A stretch of DNA of 64,000 nt. Origin: JAJPHF01 sp035293805 (GTDB lineage: Bacteria; Chloroflexota; UBA6077; JAJPHF01). Positions within the stretch are counted from its first letter, which is position 1, and every line of letters begins with the position of its first letter. Made by a program: the position numbers and the translations under genes. The notes under the pieces were generated by a model. It made no database searches and had not been told where the DNA came from. It worked only from the letters and a program-made list of their open reading frames with translations. Positions 17,346 through 26,194 of this stretch are shown one piece after another. The stretch spans positions 124,001 to 188,000 of the forward strand of contig DATGMD010000060.1 of the NCBI GenBank assembly GCA_035293805.1. Reading direction: 5' to 3'.

Positions 17346-17756
17346 ATGTTGGAGCGGGAGTCCGACGTGGACGACGATGCAAGGCGGCGGCGCGATGCCA
17401 GCCTGGTTCAGCAGCGCGCTCAACTAGATGCCGCTCGTGCGCGAGGCTTTCCGACGACAGCCGACAGCGGGGAGCGAGTCGAGGACCCTGGTCGCTTCGG
17501 TGCCAAGGCTCTACTCGTCATAGGCTACGCAGTGGCCGCAATGCTGCTGGTGGGGGCTGGCAATACCCGCAGCTTGAGCCTGGCCGTCATGGCCGTCGAG
17601 ATCGTCGTGGGTCTGCTCCTGCTCTCGGATGCCTGGGGGCTGCGGCGGCGGCTCCCGTCGGTGAACTCGGAGAGCAAGCGCCAGGCCGCAGTCGGGTGGA
17701 TCGCCCTGGTGGTGGGCGCGCTGCTCGTGCGGCAGGTGGCGGCGTGCTGGTCGTGA
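17346..17756 (+). CDS. Hypothetical three-helix membrane protein, tandem paralogue B
   Basis: A 136-residue protein with the same architecture as the upstream gene: an acidic N-terminus (MLERESDVDDDARRRRDAS), then three hydrophobic segments in the last 80 residues. The gene begins 40 bases after its paralogue ends, so they are likely co-transcribed. The soluble N-terminal domains differ more than the membrane parts, suggesting a conserved membrane role with divergent cytoplasmic heads. No known family was recognised. Confidence 0.72.
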   Translation: MLERESDVDDDARRRRDASLVQQRAQLDAARARGFPTTADSGERVEDPGRFGAKALLVIGYAVAAMLLVGAGNTRSLSLAVMAVEIVVGLLLLSDAWGLRRRLPSVNSESKRQAAVGWIALVVGALLVRQVAACWS

Positions 17757-17790
17757 CCATCTCAGGTCCGAGAGTGAAAGGCGCACCAGA

Positions 17791-18039
17791 TTGGACAACC
17801 TGGTTGTTGGAATCGTATGCGTGCTCGTCGGACTGCTCCACCTTCGGTTTCAGTGGTGGGAGGCATACAGAGATGCCCAGTTTCGTACGATGACGGAGCG
17901 CCCCATGGCATGGGACCTGGCCGATAGTATTGTCCTCATGCGAATTTGTAGTTGCCTCTGGATTGCCTTCGGGCTGGCGAAGATCATCCTGCCGATCTTC
18001 GGACTCCACATTTACGCGGGTAAGTGGACGATCATCTAG
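17791..18039 (+). CDS. Small hypothetical membrane protein
   Basis: An 82-residue protein from a TTG start, MDNLVVGIVCVLVGLLHLRF, with two or three hydrophobic segments (residues 3-20, 45-75) and a short polar loop containing WWEAYRD. The start is uncertain; GTGAAAGG upstream is a weak ribosome-binding site. It lies 34 bases after the tandem paralogues and may be part of the same transcript. Confidence 0.55.
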   Translation: MDNLVVGIVCVLVGLLHLRFQWWEAYRDAQFRTMTERPMAWDLADSIVLMRICSCLWIAFGLAKIILPIFGLHIYAGKWTII

Positions 18040-18188
18040 TCAGGCGCACACGCCCTCCCGCATGGTGGGTGCCGACCAGTGCCTGGAAGACCGACCATCT
18101 AACGCATTCGTTCCATGCGGGTCCTCCCGCTTGTCTCGTGGCTGGCACCGTGGCATCCTTGAAAACGACAGCCTGGAGGGTGAGCGTG

Positions 18189-18704
18189 ATGCGCTGCCGC
18201 AGGACGCTGTTCGCATGGAGTCTGCTCGCGGCTCTGCTTGTTTTCACAGGCGGAGGCACTCACGGGCAGTCAGTCGTGGCGATGGCGCAGACGAGTGAGA
18301 TGATGGACGCCGAGGATGTGGTCCTGGCGGCAATGGACGCTCTGTGGTCAAGAGACATCGAGCGGCACCTGGCCTACCTGGCTGACGACGTGGTGATCGA
18401 AGGCTTCCACCGTGGGCAGGTCCTTTCGGGCAAGGCCGCGTATCGCCACCAACTCCTGCCTATGCTTCAGGTGCCAGACGCTCTATGGCAGCAGGTCGAG
18501 GTCCAGACGGCGATTACGGACTCGGATTACGACGCATTCAGTAACACGACGAGAGTCGAGGCTCAGATGCTTTTGCGCCACAGCGGTGAGTACGCAGCGA
18601 CGCCTGATCAATACGCTGATCTAACGTTCCTCGCGCGTGATGGTTTGATCCACCAAATCCAGTGGCGCGGCCGCCCTAGCTCCAGTCGGACGTTTACTTA
18701 CTGA
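18189..18704 (+). CDS. Secreted NTF2/SnoaL-like protein
   Basis: About 171 residues. The ATG at 18189 is preceded by GGAGGGTGAG. The N-terminus MRCRRTLFAWSLLAALLVF and a following THGQS look like a cleavable signal peptide. The mature part (DAEDVVLAAMDALWSRDIER, YLADDVVIEGFHRGQVLSGK, and a closing FLARDGLIHQIQWRG) follows the SnoaL-like cone fold used by many small enzymes and binding proteins. No catalytic residue can be assigned. It overlaps the end of the convergent minus-strand gene by 11 bases. Confidence 0.72.
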   Translation: MRCRRTLFAWSLLAALLVFTGGGTHGQSVVAMAQTSEMMDAEDVVLAAMDALWSRDIERHLAYLADDVVIEGFHRGQVLSGKAAYRHQLLPMLQVPDALWQQVEVQTAITDSDYDAFSNTTRVEAQMLLRHSGEYAATPDQYADLTFLARDGLIHQIQWRGRPSSSRTFTY

Positions 18705-19050
18705 TCCTCGCCGGTCGCAGCCACACGCTGCCCCACGCGCGTAGTAGACGGAACTGGTCTCTGTACTCCTTCGGTAAACTCGCCGTCAGGTGCTCCTTGA
18801 GCGCAGGGTGAAGCTGTCGGCTCGTGCCCTGGAACACAGGATCACGCTGACGATCAAACGCCTCGACTGGCCCGTGCACTGTCTCTACGGCCCGCAGCCA
18901 TCGCTCCACGGCTGGATGTCGCGCGCCTTCATCGTCAAATTCCTGGTCGGTGTCCTGGTTAAAACCTGGGATGGCGAACCTGACGAACGGCCCCGCTGAC
19001 TCATCGTGTGGGTGGAGTGGCGTCGCACTGGCCCTGAACCTGACATTCAT
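18694..19050 (-). CDS. Hypothetical protein, about 118 residues
   Basis: Begins MNVRFRASATPLHPHDESAG and is soluble and rich in His, Asp, Glu and Arg. Segments such as EEGARHPAVERWLRAVE-like text and LKEHLTASLPKEYRDQFRLL look like genuine helices. I recognise no family. The open frame continues upstream to 19209 but there overlaps the plus-strand gene at 19165. Evidence is composition only, so it may be a chance frame. Confidence 0.42.
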   Translation of the reverse strand: MNVRFRASATPLHPHDESAGPFVRFAIPGFNQDTDQEFDDEGARHPAVERWLRAVETVHGPVEAFDRQRDPVFQGTSRQLHPALKEHLTASLPKEYRDQFRLLRAWGSVWLRPARISK

Positions 19051-19164
19051 GCGAGCGATCCCAGAGAAAGTCTTATGGCTGCTGGCACGCGATTTGCTTA
19101 GCCGCTCGCTTGGGTGCAGGGCCACGACGTCCCGGATCTGTCCCTCAGCCGAGAGGAGGCAGCG

Positions 19165-19668
19165 ATGGCTGCAATTCGCGTCGGGCACGCGACTAGCCGC
19201 TGGGCACACGTCCGTTCGGCTTATCGGGAGCGGGTGGCAGCGCAGGGCAGAGAACCCGCGTTTTTAGTGACGCTGGCCTTCCTGGTCACCTTTGCAGTCG
19301 TCCGCCTTATCACGCACGGATTGAAGGATGGCTGGCTCCCGTTTCTCCACAACGTGTCGGCCGGCGGGCTTCACATTCACCACATGGTGCCGGGCATGCT
19401 GCTTGCCCTTCTCGCGGGGTATCTCAGCATCGTCCTGGGAACTCATGCGCCTACGCGCTTGCTCGCCGTCCTGTTTGGTCTGGGTACCGCGCTGGTTCTG
19501 GACGAGTTTGCGCTGTGGCTTCGGCTGGCGGATGTGTACTGGGAGCCCCAGGGACGGGAGAGCATCGACGCCGTCATCATAGCTGGCGCGATCGGTATCC
19601 TGTTCCTGTTGGGGACCAATTTCTGGCCGCATGTCGGTCAGTCGCTACGTCACAGAACCGAGCCCTGA
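19165..19668 (+). CDS. Hypothetical integral membrane protein with HIHHMVPG motif
   Basis: About 167 residues from the ATG at 19165, which has GAGAGGAGG before it. Four hydrophobic segments follow a basic soluble N-terminus. Between the first and second helices is GGLHIHHMVPGMLL, and a later segment has LVLDEFALWLRLADVYW. The His-rich and acidic motifs recur in a family of uncharacterised actinobacterial and chloroflexal membrane proteins and could bind a metal. The last residues are basic. It stands between the unnamed protein at 18694 and corA. Confidence 0.78.
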   Translation: MAAIRVGHATSRWAHVRSAYRERVAAQGREPAFLVTLAFLVTFAVVRLITHGLKDGWLPFLHNVSAGGLHIHHMVPGMLLALLAGYLSIVLGTHAPTRLLAVLFGLGTALVLDEFALWLRLADVYWEPQGRESIDAVIIAGAIGILFLLGTNFWPHVGQSLRHRTEP

Positions 19669-19763
19669 ACGTAGCCTCGATCGTGGCTTCTCGCTCGCCG
19701 CCCTGGCGCAAATCGCAGGCCCGACCACCAGCAAGGCCCATTACCTGTAACAGATGTCGCCGG

Positions 19764-20768
19764 CTACAGCCAGTCGGCGCGGTGGGCGAGGTAGATGCCG
19801 CCGAGGATGAGGGCCGCCATGAGCGCCATGCTGTAGGCGAAGCCCCAGTCGCTGTCGTAGCTCGGCCAGGGGGTCTTGAAGTTCATGCCGTAGATGCCGG
19901 CGACCAGCGTCGGCGCCATGACGATCAGCGTGAGCGCCGTCATGCGCTTGACGAGCTGGTTCAGGCGGTTGGAGACGGCGGAGAGGTGCAGGTCGAGCGC
20001 CGAGCTGAGCAGGTCGCGGTACACGTCGAGGCCGTCGAGCACGCGCAGCGCGTGGTCGTACACGTCGGCGAAGTACGGGTGCATCGTCGGCGGGAACAGC
20101 GGCAGGTCGCGGCGGATGATCTCGTTCAGCACGTCGCGTGTCGGCGCGAGCAGCCGCCGCATGCGCAATAGCTCTTTCCGCAACTGGAACAGGTCGGAGA
20201 GCACGCTGTTGTCGGCGCGCGCGAAGATGACCTCCTCGATGTCGTCGACTTGCTCGGCTACCCAGTCCATCAGCGGGAAATAGCCGTCCACGACCGTGTC
20301 GAGCAGGGTGTACACCAGGAACGCGACGCCGTCGAGGCGACCTTGCTGGTGCGCGGTCCAGCGCGTCAGGGCGTCGTCGAGCTGCGGCAGGGCGCCGCGA
20401 TGGACCGTGACGACGTAGCGCTCGCCCCAGAAGATCTGCAGCTCGGTGGGCGCGAAGCGGTCGGCCGAGCGCGTGGCGGCGTAGACGACGATGAAGTAGT
20501 AGTCGTGGTAGGTGTCGCACTTCGGCCGCTGGTGGGCCCGCGCCACATCCTCGATGGCCAGCTCGTGGAAGCCGAACTCGCGGCGCAGCAAGTCCAGGTC
20601 TGCCGGGCCGGGGTCCGTGACGTCGAGCCAGAGCAAGTTGGCGTGATCCGCGAGCAGCTCGCTGATCTGGTCGAGCTTGGCCACCTCCCGCCACCCCTGC
20701 CCGTGCGCGTCAACGACGAGCCGCGTCCTGCCCAACAGCTCCCCCGAGCGCGGCCGGCCCGTTGCCAC
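19764..20768 (-). CDS. corA: Magnesium/cobalt transporter CorA family
   Basis: The product of 334 residues forms a pentameric divalent-cation channel. A large cytoplasmic N-terminal alpha/beta domain (residues 1-270, including LLWLDVTDPGPADLDLLRR) is followed by two C-terminal helices. The CorA signature GMN is present as YGMNF at the end of the first helix. After the periplasmic loop the second helix leads to a short basic tail (HRADWL). The start codon GTG at 20768 has a weak ribosome-binding site. Confidence 0.94.
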   Translation of the reverse strand: MATGRPRSGELLGRTRLVVDAHGQGWREVAKLDQISELLADHANLLWLDVTDPGPADLDLLRREFGFHELAIEDVARAHQRPKCDTYHDYYFIVVYAATRSADRFAPTELQIFWGERYVVTVHRGALPQLDDALTRWTAHQQGRLDGVAFLVYTLLDTVVDGYFPLMDWVAEQVDDIEEVIFARADNSVLSDLFQLRKELLRMRRLLAPTRDVLNEIIRRDLPLFPPTMHPYFADVYDHALRVLDGLDVYRDLLSSALDLHLSAVSNRLNQLVKRMTALTLIVMAPTLVAGIYGMNFKTPWPSYDSDWGFAYSMALMAALILGGIYLAHRADWL

Positions 20769-20802
20769 GCCGCGGCGTAATGGTGTGATAGCGTGAGTCC
20801 CG

Positions 20803-22497
20803 TCAGGCGGGCAGGCCCGGGTGGGTGACGGCGCCCTCGCTGGCGGGCCGCACGAGCTGGGCGTACTTCCAGAGCGCGCCGCCAGGGTAGCGCGGCGCGG
20901 GCGGCTGCCAGGCGGCCAGGCGGCGCTGCAGCTCGGCCTCGTCCAGCTCGACCTCCAGGCGCCCGTTCTCGGCGTCGAGCACGATCACGTCGCCGTCGCG
21001 CAGCAGGGCGATGGGGCCGCCCACTTGCGCTTCCGGCCCCACGTGGCCGACCATCAGGCCCTTGGTGGCGCCGCTGAAGCGGCCGTCGGTAATGAGGACG
21101 CACTCCTCGCCCAGCCCCTGGCCGACGATGGCCGCCGTGGTAGAGAGCATCTCGCGCATGCCCGGCCCGCCCTTTGGCCCCTCGTAGCGGATGACCACCA
21201 CGTCGCCGGCCTTGACCGCGCGCCGCTCGACGGCGGCGAACGCCTCCTGCTCGCTGTTGAAGACACGCGCGGGGCCGCGGTGGTGCAGCTTCTTCACGCC
21301 CGCCACTTTAATGACGGCGCCGTCGGGCGCCAAGTTGCCGCGCAGGATCTTCAGCCCGCCGGTCGGGCTGAGCGGCCGGTCGAGGGGGTGGACGACGCGG
21401 TTGTCGGGCCCGGTGGTGAAGGCCGCGAGATTTTCGGCCATCGTCTGGCCGGTGACGGTGAGACAGTCGCCGTGCAGCAGGCCCGCGTCGAGCAAGAGCT
21501 TGAGCAGCACCGGCACGCCGCCCACGCGGTGCAGGTCGAGCATCATGTAGTGGCCGCCGGGCACCAGATCGGCGATCGTCGGGGTGCGGTGGGCCACCCG
21601 CTCCACGTCGTCCAGCGTCAGCGTCAGTCCCGCCTCGTGAGCGAGGGCCGGCAGGTGGAGCGCGGCGTTCGTCGAGCCGCCGGTGGCCGCGACGATGGCG
21701 ATGGCGTTCTCGAACGCCTCGCGCGTCAGGATCTGGCGCGGGCGCAGGTCCAACTCGAGCAGGCGCAGCACCTGGCGGCCGCACTCCTCGGCGTAGCGGT
21801 CGCGCGCCGTCTCGACGGCCGGCGGGGAGCTGCTGCCCGGCAGCGCCATGCCGATCGCCTCGGCCACGCAGGCCATCGTGTTCGCCGTGAACTGGCCGCC
21901 ACACGAGCCGGCGCCCGGGCAGGCGCCGCACTCTAGCTCGTGCAGCTCGGCCTCGGTCATGTTGCCCGCGGCCACCCGGCCCACGCCCTCGTAGACGTCC
22001 TGAATGGTCACGTCGCGGTTCTGGAAGCGGCCGGGCAGGATGGTGCCGCCGTAGAGGAAGACGCTGGGCAGGTTCAGCCGCGCCATCGCCATGAGCATGC
22101 CGGGGAGGCTCTTGTCACAGCCGGCCAGGCCGACCAGCGCGTCGTAGCAGTGGGCGCGCATCATCAGCTCGACCGAGTCGGCGATCACCTCGCGGCTGAC
22201 GAGGGAGGCCTTCATGCCCTCGTGGCCCATGGCGATGCCGTCGCTCACGGCGATGGTCACGAACTCGCGGGGCGTGCCGCCGGCCTCGGCCACGCCGCGC
22301 TTGATGGCGGCCGCCTGGCGGTCGAGGGCCAGGTTGCAGGGGGTAGCCTCGTTCCAGGTGTTCGCCACGCCGACGAATGGCCGGCTGAGATCGTCGTCGC
22401 CGAGGCCCATCGCGCGCAGGAAGGCGCGGTGCGGGGCGCGCTCGACGCCCTCCGTCACCTCGCGGCTCTGGCGCTTCAGCGGGCTAGTCGTTGTCAT
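20803..22497 (-). CDS. ilvD: Dihydroxy-acid dehydratase
   Basis: Catalyses dehydration of 2,3-dihydroxy-isovalerate and 2,3-dihydroxy-3-methylvalerate in valine and isoleucine synthesis. At 564 residues it is of normal length. The Fe-S ligands are C54 (EATPCNLA), C127 (AGCDKSLPG, with catalytic-region K129) and C199 (ACPGAGSCGG). The C-terminal half has VLITDGRFSGATKGLMVGHV, typical of IlvD. The ATG at 22497 follows GAGGAAGAG. No other branched-chain gene is in the window, so it appears to be transcribed alone, 35 bases from corA. Confidence 0.97.
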   Translation of the reverse strand: MTTTSPLKRQSREVTEGVERAPHRAFLRAMGLGDDDLSRPFVGVANTWNEATPCNLALDRQAAAIKRGVAEAGGTPREFVTIAVSDGIAMGHEGMKASLVSREVIADSVELMMRAHCYDALVGLAGCDKSLPGMLMAMARLNLPSVFLYGGTILPGRFQNRDVTIQDVYEGVGRVAAGNMTEAELHELECGACPGAGSCGGQFTANTMACVAEAIGMALPGSSSPPAVETARDRYAEECGRQVLRLLELDLRPRQILTREAFENAIAIVAATGGSTNAALHLPALAHEAGLTLTLDDVERVAHRTPTIADLVPGGHYMMLDLHRVGGVPVLLKLLLDAGLLHGDCLTVTGQTMAENLAAFTTGPDNRVVHPLDRPLSPTGGLKILRGNLAPDGAVIKVAGVKKLHHRGPARVFNSEQEAFAAVERRAVKAGDVVVIRYEGPKGGPGMREMLSTTAAIVGQGLGEECVLITDGRFSGATKGLMVGHVGPEAQVGGPIALLRDGDVIVLDAENGRLEVELDEAELQRRLAAWQPPAPRYPGGALWKYAQLVRPASEGAVTHPGLPA

Positions 22498-22773
22498 GGC
22501 GTCTCTTCCTCTCGGCGGCCGCGCGATGCCCCGGGCATGCGGCCCGGCAGCCCGGGTCCCCCGCGTGTGCCAGGCGTAGCAGGGCAGCAGTTGGCGGCCG
22601 GCCGGACCGGTGTTGTCACAATATAGCAGGGGCGATACGGCCCGAGCAGGCGCTAGGCTGGACAGGCCCGCGCCTCACCTACTAAGCTGAGGGGCGCGAG
22701 AGGCGTCCGGAGCAGCCACGGGCCTCGCCACGCGGCGCTTGCCCGCGCGACGAGCGCCGAGCGAGGAGGGCGC

Positions 22774-25185
22774 GTGCGCCAATACGTCGTTCGGTCCGCG
22801 CGCCGCCTCGGCCCCAGTCTCGACCTCGCCCTCATCAGCTTCGTCGCTCTCTACTTCGAGATGATCGCCATCCGCTGGCTGGCCTCCGACGTGCGGGTCT
22901 TCGCCTACCTCAAGAACCTGCCGCTGCTCGCCGCGTTCCTTGGGCTGGGGCTGGGCTGCGCGCGCGCCGGGGCGATGCCCGGTCGCGCTCGCGCGGCCAT
23001 CTGGTGGTTCCCACCGCTCTGCCTGGCGTTCGCGGCGATCGTCGCCTGCGCTGAGCCGCTGGGCCTGGTACACCTCTACTTCCCGCAGGAGGACTTCTGG
23101 GCCTGGAACGACGCGAACTGGGAGGCGCAGCAGCTGCCGGCGACACTTCTGGCCGTGCGCTTCTTCGCGGTCGTGCTGGGGCTGTTCTTCCTGGTGGTCG
23201 CGCTGTTCGCCAGCCTGGGCGCGCGGCTGGGCGCCCTGTTCGACGCGCTGCCGCCGACGCGCGCCTACGCCGTCAACCTGGCGGCCAGCCTCGCCGGCAT
23301 CTGGGTGTTCGCGGCGCTGTCGTGGCTCGGCTGGCCGCCGGCCGGCTGGTTCGCGCTTGGCATTGTGGCCGCGCTGCGGTTTTTCGTGGCGGGGGAACCT
23401 AACCCCCCCGGCCCCAGCGATGCTTGCAGTGTTCCGCGTCGCACCCTGCGAAGGAAGGGGGGAGCCACCCCGGCCTCGTCCTCGTCCCTCTCCCCCTTCC
23501 CACATTGGGAGGGGGGCCGGGGGGGTAGGTTCCTCCGTCCGGCCTTCGCGCTTGTCTGTCTGGGCGCGACGGTGGCGCTGGTCGCGCTGGCGCCGGGGGC
23601 GACCCGGTGGTCGCCGTACTACCGCATCGACCTGAGCCCCTATCTCGTGCCGAACGCCAGCGGCGGGCTCGACGCGGCCGGGCAGAAGCTGACCGTGAAC
23701 CACGACTACCACCAGAACGCGCTCGATCTGAGCGAGGCGTTCGTGCGCGCCCATCCGGCGCTCGACACGCCCCGCCTGGCGTACGAGCTGCCGTACCGCT
23801 TCGCCGAGCCGCGGCGGGTGCTGGTGGTGGGCGCTGGCATGGGGAACGACGTGGCGGCGGCGCTGCGCCACGGCGCCGAGCGGGTGGACGCCGTGGAGAT
23901 CGACCCGGCGATCCAGGCGCTGGGCCGCGAGCAGCACCCCGAGCGGCCCTACGGCTCGCCGCGGGTGCGGGCGATCAACGACGACGCGCGCGCCTACCTG
24001 GCGCACACCGACGAGCAGTACGACCTGATCGTGTTTGGGCTGCTCGACTCGCACACCCTGCTCTCCAGCATGTCCAGCCTGCGCCTGGACAGTTACGTCT
24101 ACACGCTAGAGAGCTTGCGGCAGGCCCGCGCGCACCTGGCGCCGGGCGGGCACCTGGTGCTGACTTTCGCGGCCTCGGTGGGGGGCTGGGACTGGCTGGC
24201 CGCACGGCTGTACCAGATGGTGACGGCCACGTTCGACGCGGAGCCGGTGGCGCTCAGCCTGGGCTACGACGTGAGCACGCTGTACGTCGCGGGGCCGGAC
24301 GTCCACGAGCGGCTGGCGGCCGATCCCGACCTGGCGGCGCTGGCCGTCGATCCCGCGCCGCTTCGCGTGCCCGTCGCGCCGGCCACCGACGACTGGCCGT
24401 TCCTCTACCTGCGCGAGCATAGCGTGCCCCTGCTGCCCTATGGCGTGATGCTGGGCTTGCTGCTGGTGCTCGGCGGCGGGCTGGTGCTGCTGACGCTGCG
24501 GGCGCCCGGGGACGAGGCGCCGGCGCCGGAGACGCCGCACGGCCCCGCGATGGCCCATCGCCTGCGCGCGGCCGAGGCGGCGCCGCGTCCGGCGGTCCCG
24601 ACGCCCGCACTCCTGGACGTGCCCATGTTCCTGCTGGGGGCGGCGTTCATGCTGCTGGAGACGAAGAGCATCAGCCAGCTGTCGCTGCTGTTTGGCTCGA
24701 CCTGGCTGGTGAACGCCGTCATCATCTCGGCCATCCTGCTGATGGCGCTCGCGGCCAACCTGTACGTTGGCTGGCGGCGGCCGGCGCGCGTCGGCCCGGC
24801 CTACGCGCTGCTGGGTCTGGCGCTCGTGGCCGACCAGCTCGTGCCGCTTGGGGCGCTCGGTACGCTGGACCCGCTGCTGCGGGCGGCGCTCGGCGGCCTG
24901 CTGCTGGCGCTGCCGCTGTTGTTCGCGGGGGTGGTGTTCGCCACCCTGTTCGCGCGGACGCCGGCGCCGAGCCACGCGTTCGGCTCGAACCTGCTGGGGG
25001 CGCTGGCGGGGGGCCTGTTAGAATACGCCGCGATGATCACCGGCTTCCGGGCGCTCGGGCTGATCGCGCTCGCGCTATATGCCGCGTCGTGGCTGGCGCT
25101 GCGCCGCCGGGCGCTCCTCGCCCCGGCCCGCGGCGCCCGCGCCTGGCGCCGGGCGCCGCGGGCCGCCCGGCCGGTGCCGCGCTAA
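22774..25185 (+). CDS. Membrane-embedded spermidine-synthase-like protein
   Basis: An 803-residue protein starting at a GTG after GAGGAGGG. Residues 1-205 contain about six hydrophobic segments. The central soluble domain (about 330-500) is a SAM-binding Rossmann fold like spermidine synthase, with LVVGAGMGNDVAAALR, VDAVEIDPAI and an INDDARAYL motif. The C-terminal 250 residues have seven or eight more hydrophobic segments. Proteins of this layout are common in bacteria and mostly unassigned; whether they transfer aminopropyl groups is unknown. Residues 208-253 are encoded by a dispersed repeat (23396-23531), read in frame, that the family would not need; it falls in the loop before a hydrophobic segment. 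Confidence 0.85.
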   Translation: MRQYVVRSARRLGPSLDLALISFVALYFEMIAIRWLASDVRVFAYLKNLPLLAAFLGLGLGCARAGAMPGRARAAIWWFPPLCLAFAAIVACAEPLGLVHLYFPQEDFWAWNDANWEAQQLPATLLAVRFFAVVLGLFFLVVALFASLGARLGALFDALPPTRAYAVNLAASLAGIWVFAALSWLGWPPAGWFALGIVAALRFFVAGEPNPPGPSDACSVPRRTLRRKGGATPASSSSLSPFPHWEGGRGGRFLRPAFALVCLGATVALVALAPGATRWSPYYRIDLSPYLVPNASGGLDAAGQKLTVNHDYHQNALDLSEAFVRAHPALDTPRLAYELPYRFAEPRRVLVVGAGMGNDVAAALRHGAERVDAVEIDPAIQALGREQHPERPYGSPRVRAINDDARAYLAHTDEQYDLIVFGLLDSHTLLSSMSSLRLDSYVYTLESLRQARAHLAPGGHLVLTFAASVGGWDWLAARLYQMVTATFDAEPVALSLGYDVSTLYVAGPDVHERLAADPDLAALAVDPAPLRVPVAPATDDWPFLYLREHSVPLLPYGVMLGLLLVLGGGLVLLTLRAPGDEAPAPETPHGPAMAHRLRAAEAAPRPAVPTPALLDVPMFLLGAAFMLLETKSISQLSLLFGSTWLVNAVIISAILLMALAANLYVGWRRPARVGPAYALLGLALVADQLVPLGALGTLDPLLRAALGGLLLALPLLFAGVVFATLFARTPAPSHAFGSNLLGALAGGLLEYAAMITGFRALGLIALALYAASWLALRRRALLAPARGARAWRRAPRAARPVPR
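23396..23531 (+). repeat. Dispersed repeat with terminal inverted repeats, copy 2, inside a gene
   Basis: A 136-base element whose ends are AACCTAACCCCCCCGGCCCC and GGCCGGGGGGGTAGGTT, near-perfect inverted repeats of about 18 bases. Its interior matches copy 1 (10828-10952) on the opposite strand. It lies wholly within the spermidine-synthase-like gene, and the reading frame stays open through it, adding about 46 Pro/Gly/Ser/Arg-rich residues. Confidence 0.85.
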
Positions 25186-25290
25186 GCGCGGCCACCGCCT
25201 GGTGGGCCTCGTCGCACGCCGCCCCCGGCGGCGCACGGCGTGCCCCAGCTTCCCTTGATGTAGCTACGCTTGATAAGGAGTGAGCACCGC

Positions 25291-26148
25291 ATGTACGACG
25301 AGCGAACCGCGGCGCCCGACAGTACGGCCGTACGGGTCGCGTTATGGCGAGCCCTGCACGTCCAGGTGGACCCGCCGCCGCACGTGCTCGAAGACGAGAT
25401 CGGCCTGCGGCTGGTGGCCCCGGACAACGGCTGGCGTCGGCGTCCTGACATGGACCTGCAGGCCACGCGCCTCTTCCGCGCCGCCATCGTGGCCCGTGCT
25501 CGCTTCATCGAGGACCTGGTGGTGGAGCAGGCCGGTCGCGGCGTCAGGCAATACGTGATCCTCGGCGCTGGGCTCGACAGCTTCGCGCAGCGCCGGCCGG
25601 AAGTCGCCTCGCACCTCACGGTGTTCGAGGTCGACCAGCCGGGCCCCCAGGCCTGGAAGCGGCAGCGTCTGATTGAGCTGGGCTTCGGCATCCCGGAGTG
25701 GCTGCGGTTCGTGCCCGTCGATTTCGAGGCGGGCGCGTCGTGGTGGGAGCGGCTGATTAGCGCTGGCTTCGACGCCGAGCAGCCGGCCGTGGTGGCCTGC
25801 ACCGGCGTCAGCATGTACCTCACGAAGGACGCCATCGCGGCCACGCTGCGCCAGGTCGCGGGGCTCGCGCCAGGCTCCACGCTGGCCATGACGTTCATCC
25901 TGCCGCTTGATTGGACTGACCCGGAGGAGCGACCTGGGCGTGAGGCCGCGGAGCAAGGGGCCAGAGCAAGCGGGACGCCGTTTATCAGCTTCTTTACCCC
26001 GCCGGAGATGCTGGCACTGGCCAACGAGGCGGGGTTTAGACGAGTCCAGCACGTGTCGGGAGTCGCGCTTACCGAGCGCTACTTCGCTGCCAGCCCAGAC
26101 GGCCTGCGGCCGGGCCGCTCGGAGGAGCTGCTGGTAGCGACCACGTAG
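25291..26148 (+). CDS. Class I SAM-dependent methyltransferase, LCMT/PPM family
   Basis: About 285 residues from the ATG at 25291, with AAGGAG before it. It belongs to the leucine carboxyl methyltransferase-like family (also called YktD/TIGR00027 type): RASSLFRAAIVARARFIED-like text, then the SAM motif QYVILGAGLDSFAQRRPE, FEVDQPGPQAWKR, and VACTGVSMYLTKDAI. In bacteria these enzymes often act in secondary metabolism on carboxyl or hydroxyl groups; the substrate here is unknown. It is convergent with metG, 46 bases away. Confidence 0.9.
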   Translation: MYDERTAAPDSTAVRVALWRALHVQVDPPPHVLEDEIGLRLVAPDNGWRRRPDMDLQATRLFRAAIVARARFIEDLVVEQAGRGVRQYVILGAGLDSFAQRRPEVASHLTVFEVDQPGPQAWKRQRLIELGFGIPEWLRFVPVDFEAGASWWERLISAGFDAEQPAVVACTGVSMYLTKDAIAATLRQVAGLAPGSTLAMTFILPLDWTDPEERPGREAAEQGARASGTPFISFFTPPEMLALANEAGFRRVQHVSGVALTERYFAASPDGLRPGRSEELLVATT

Positions 26149-26194
26149 TGTCCGGCCGTGGAGCCGGGAACTCGGCTTCGCAGGGTGCGCGGAC

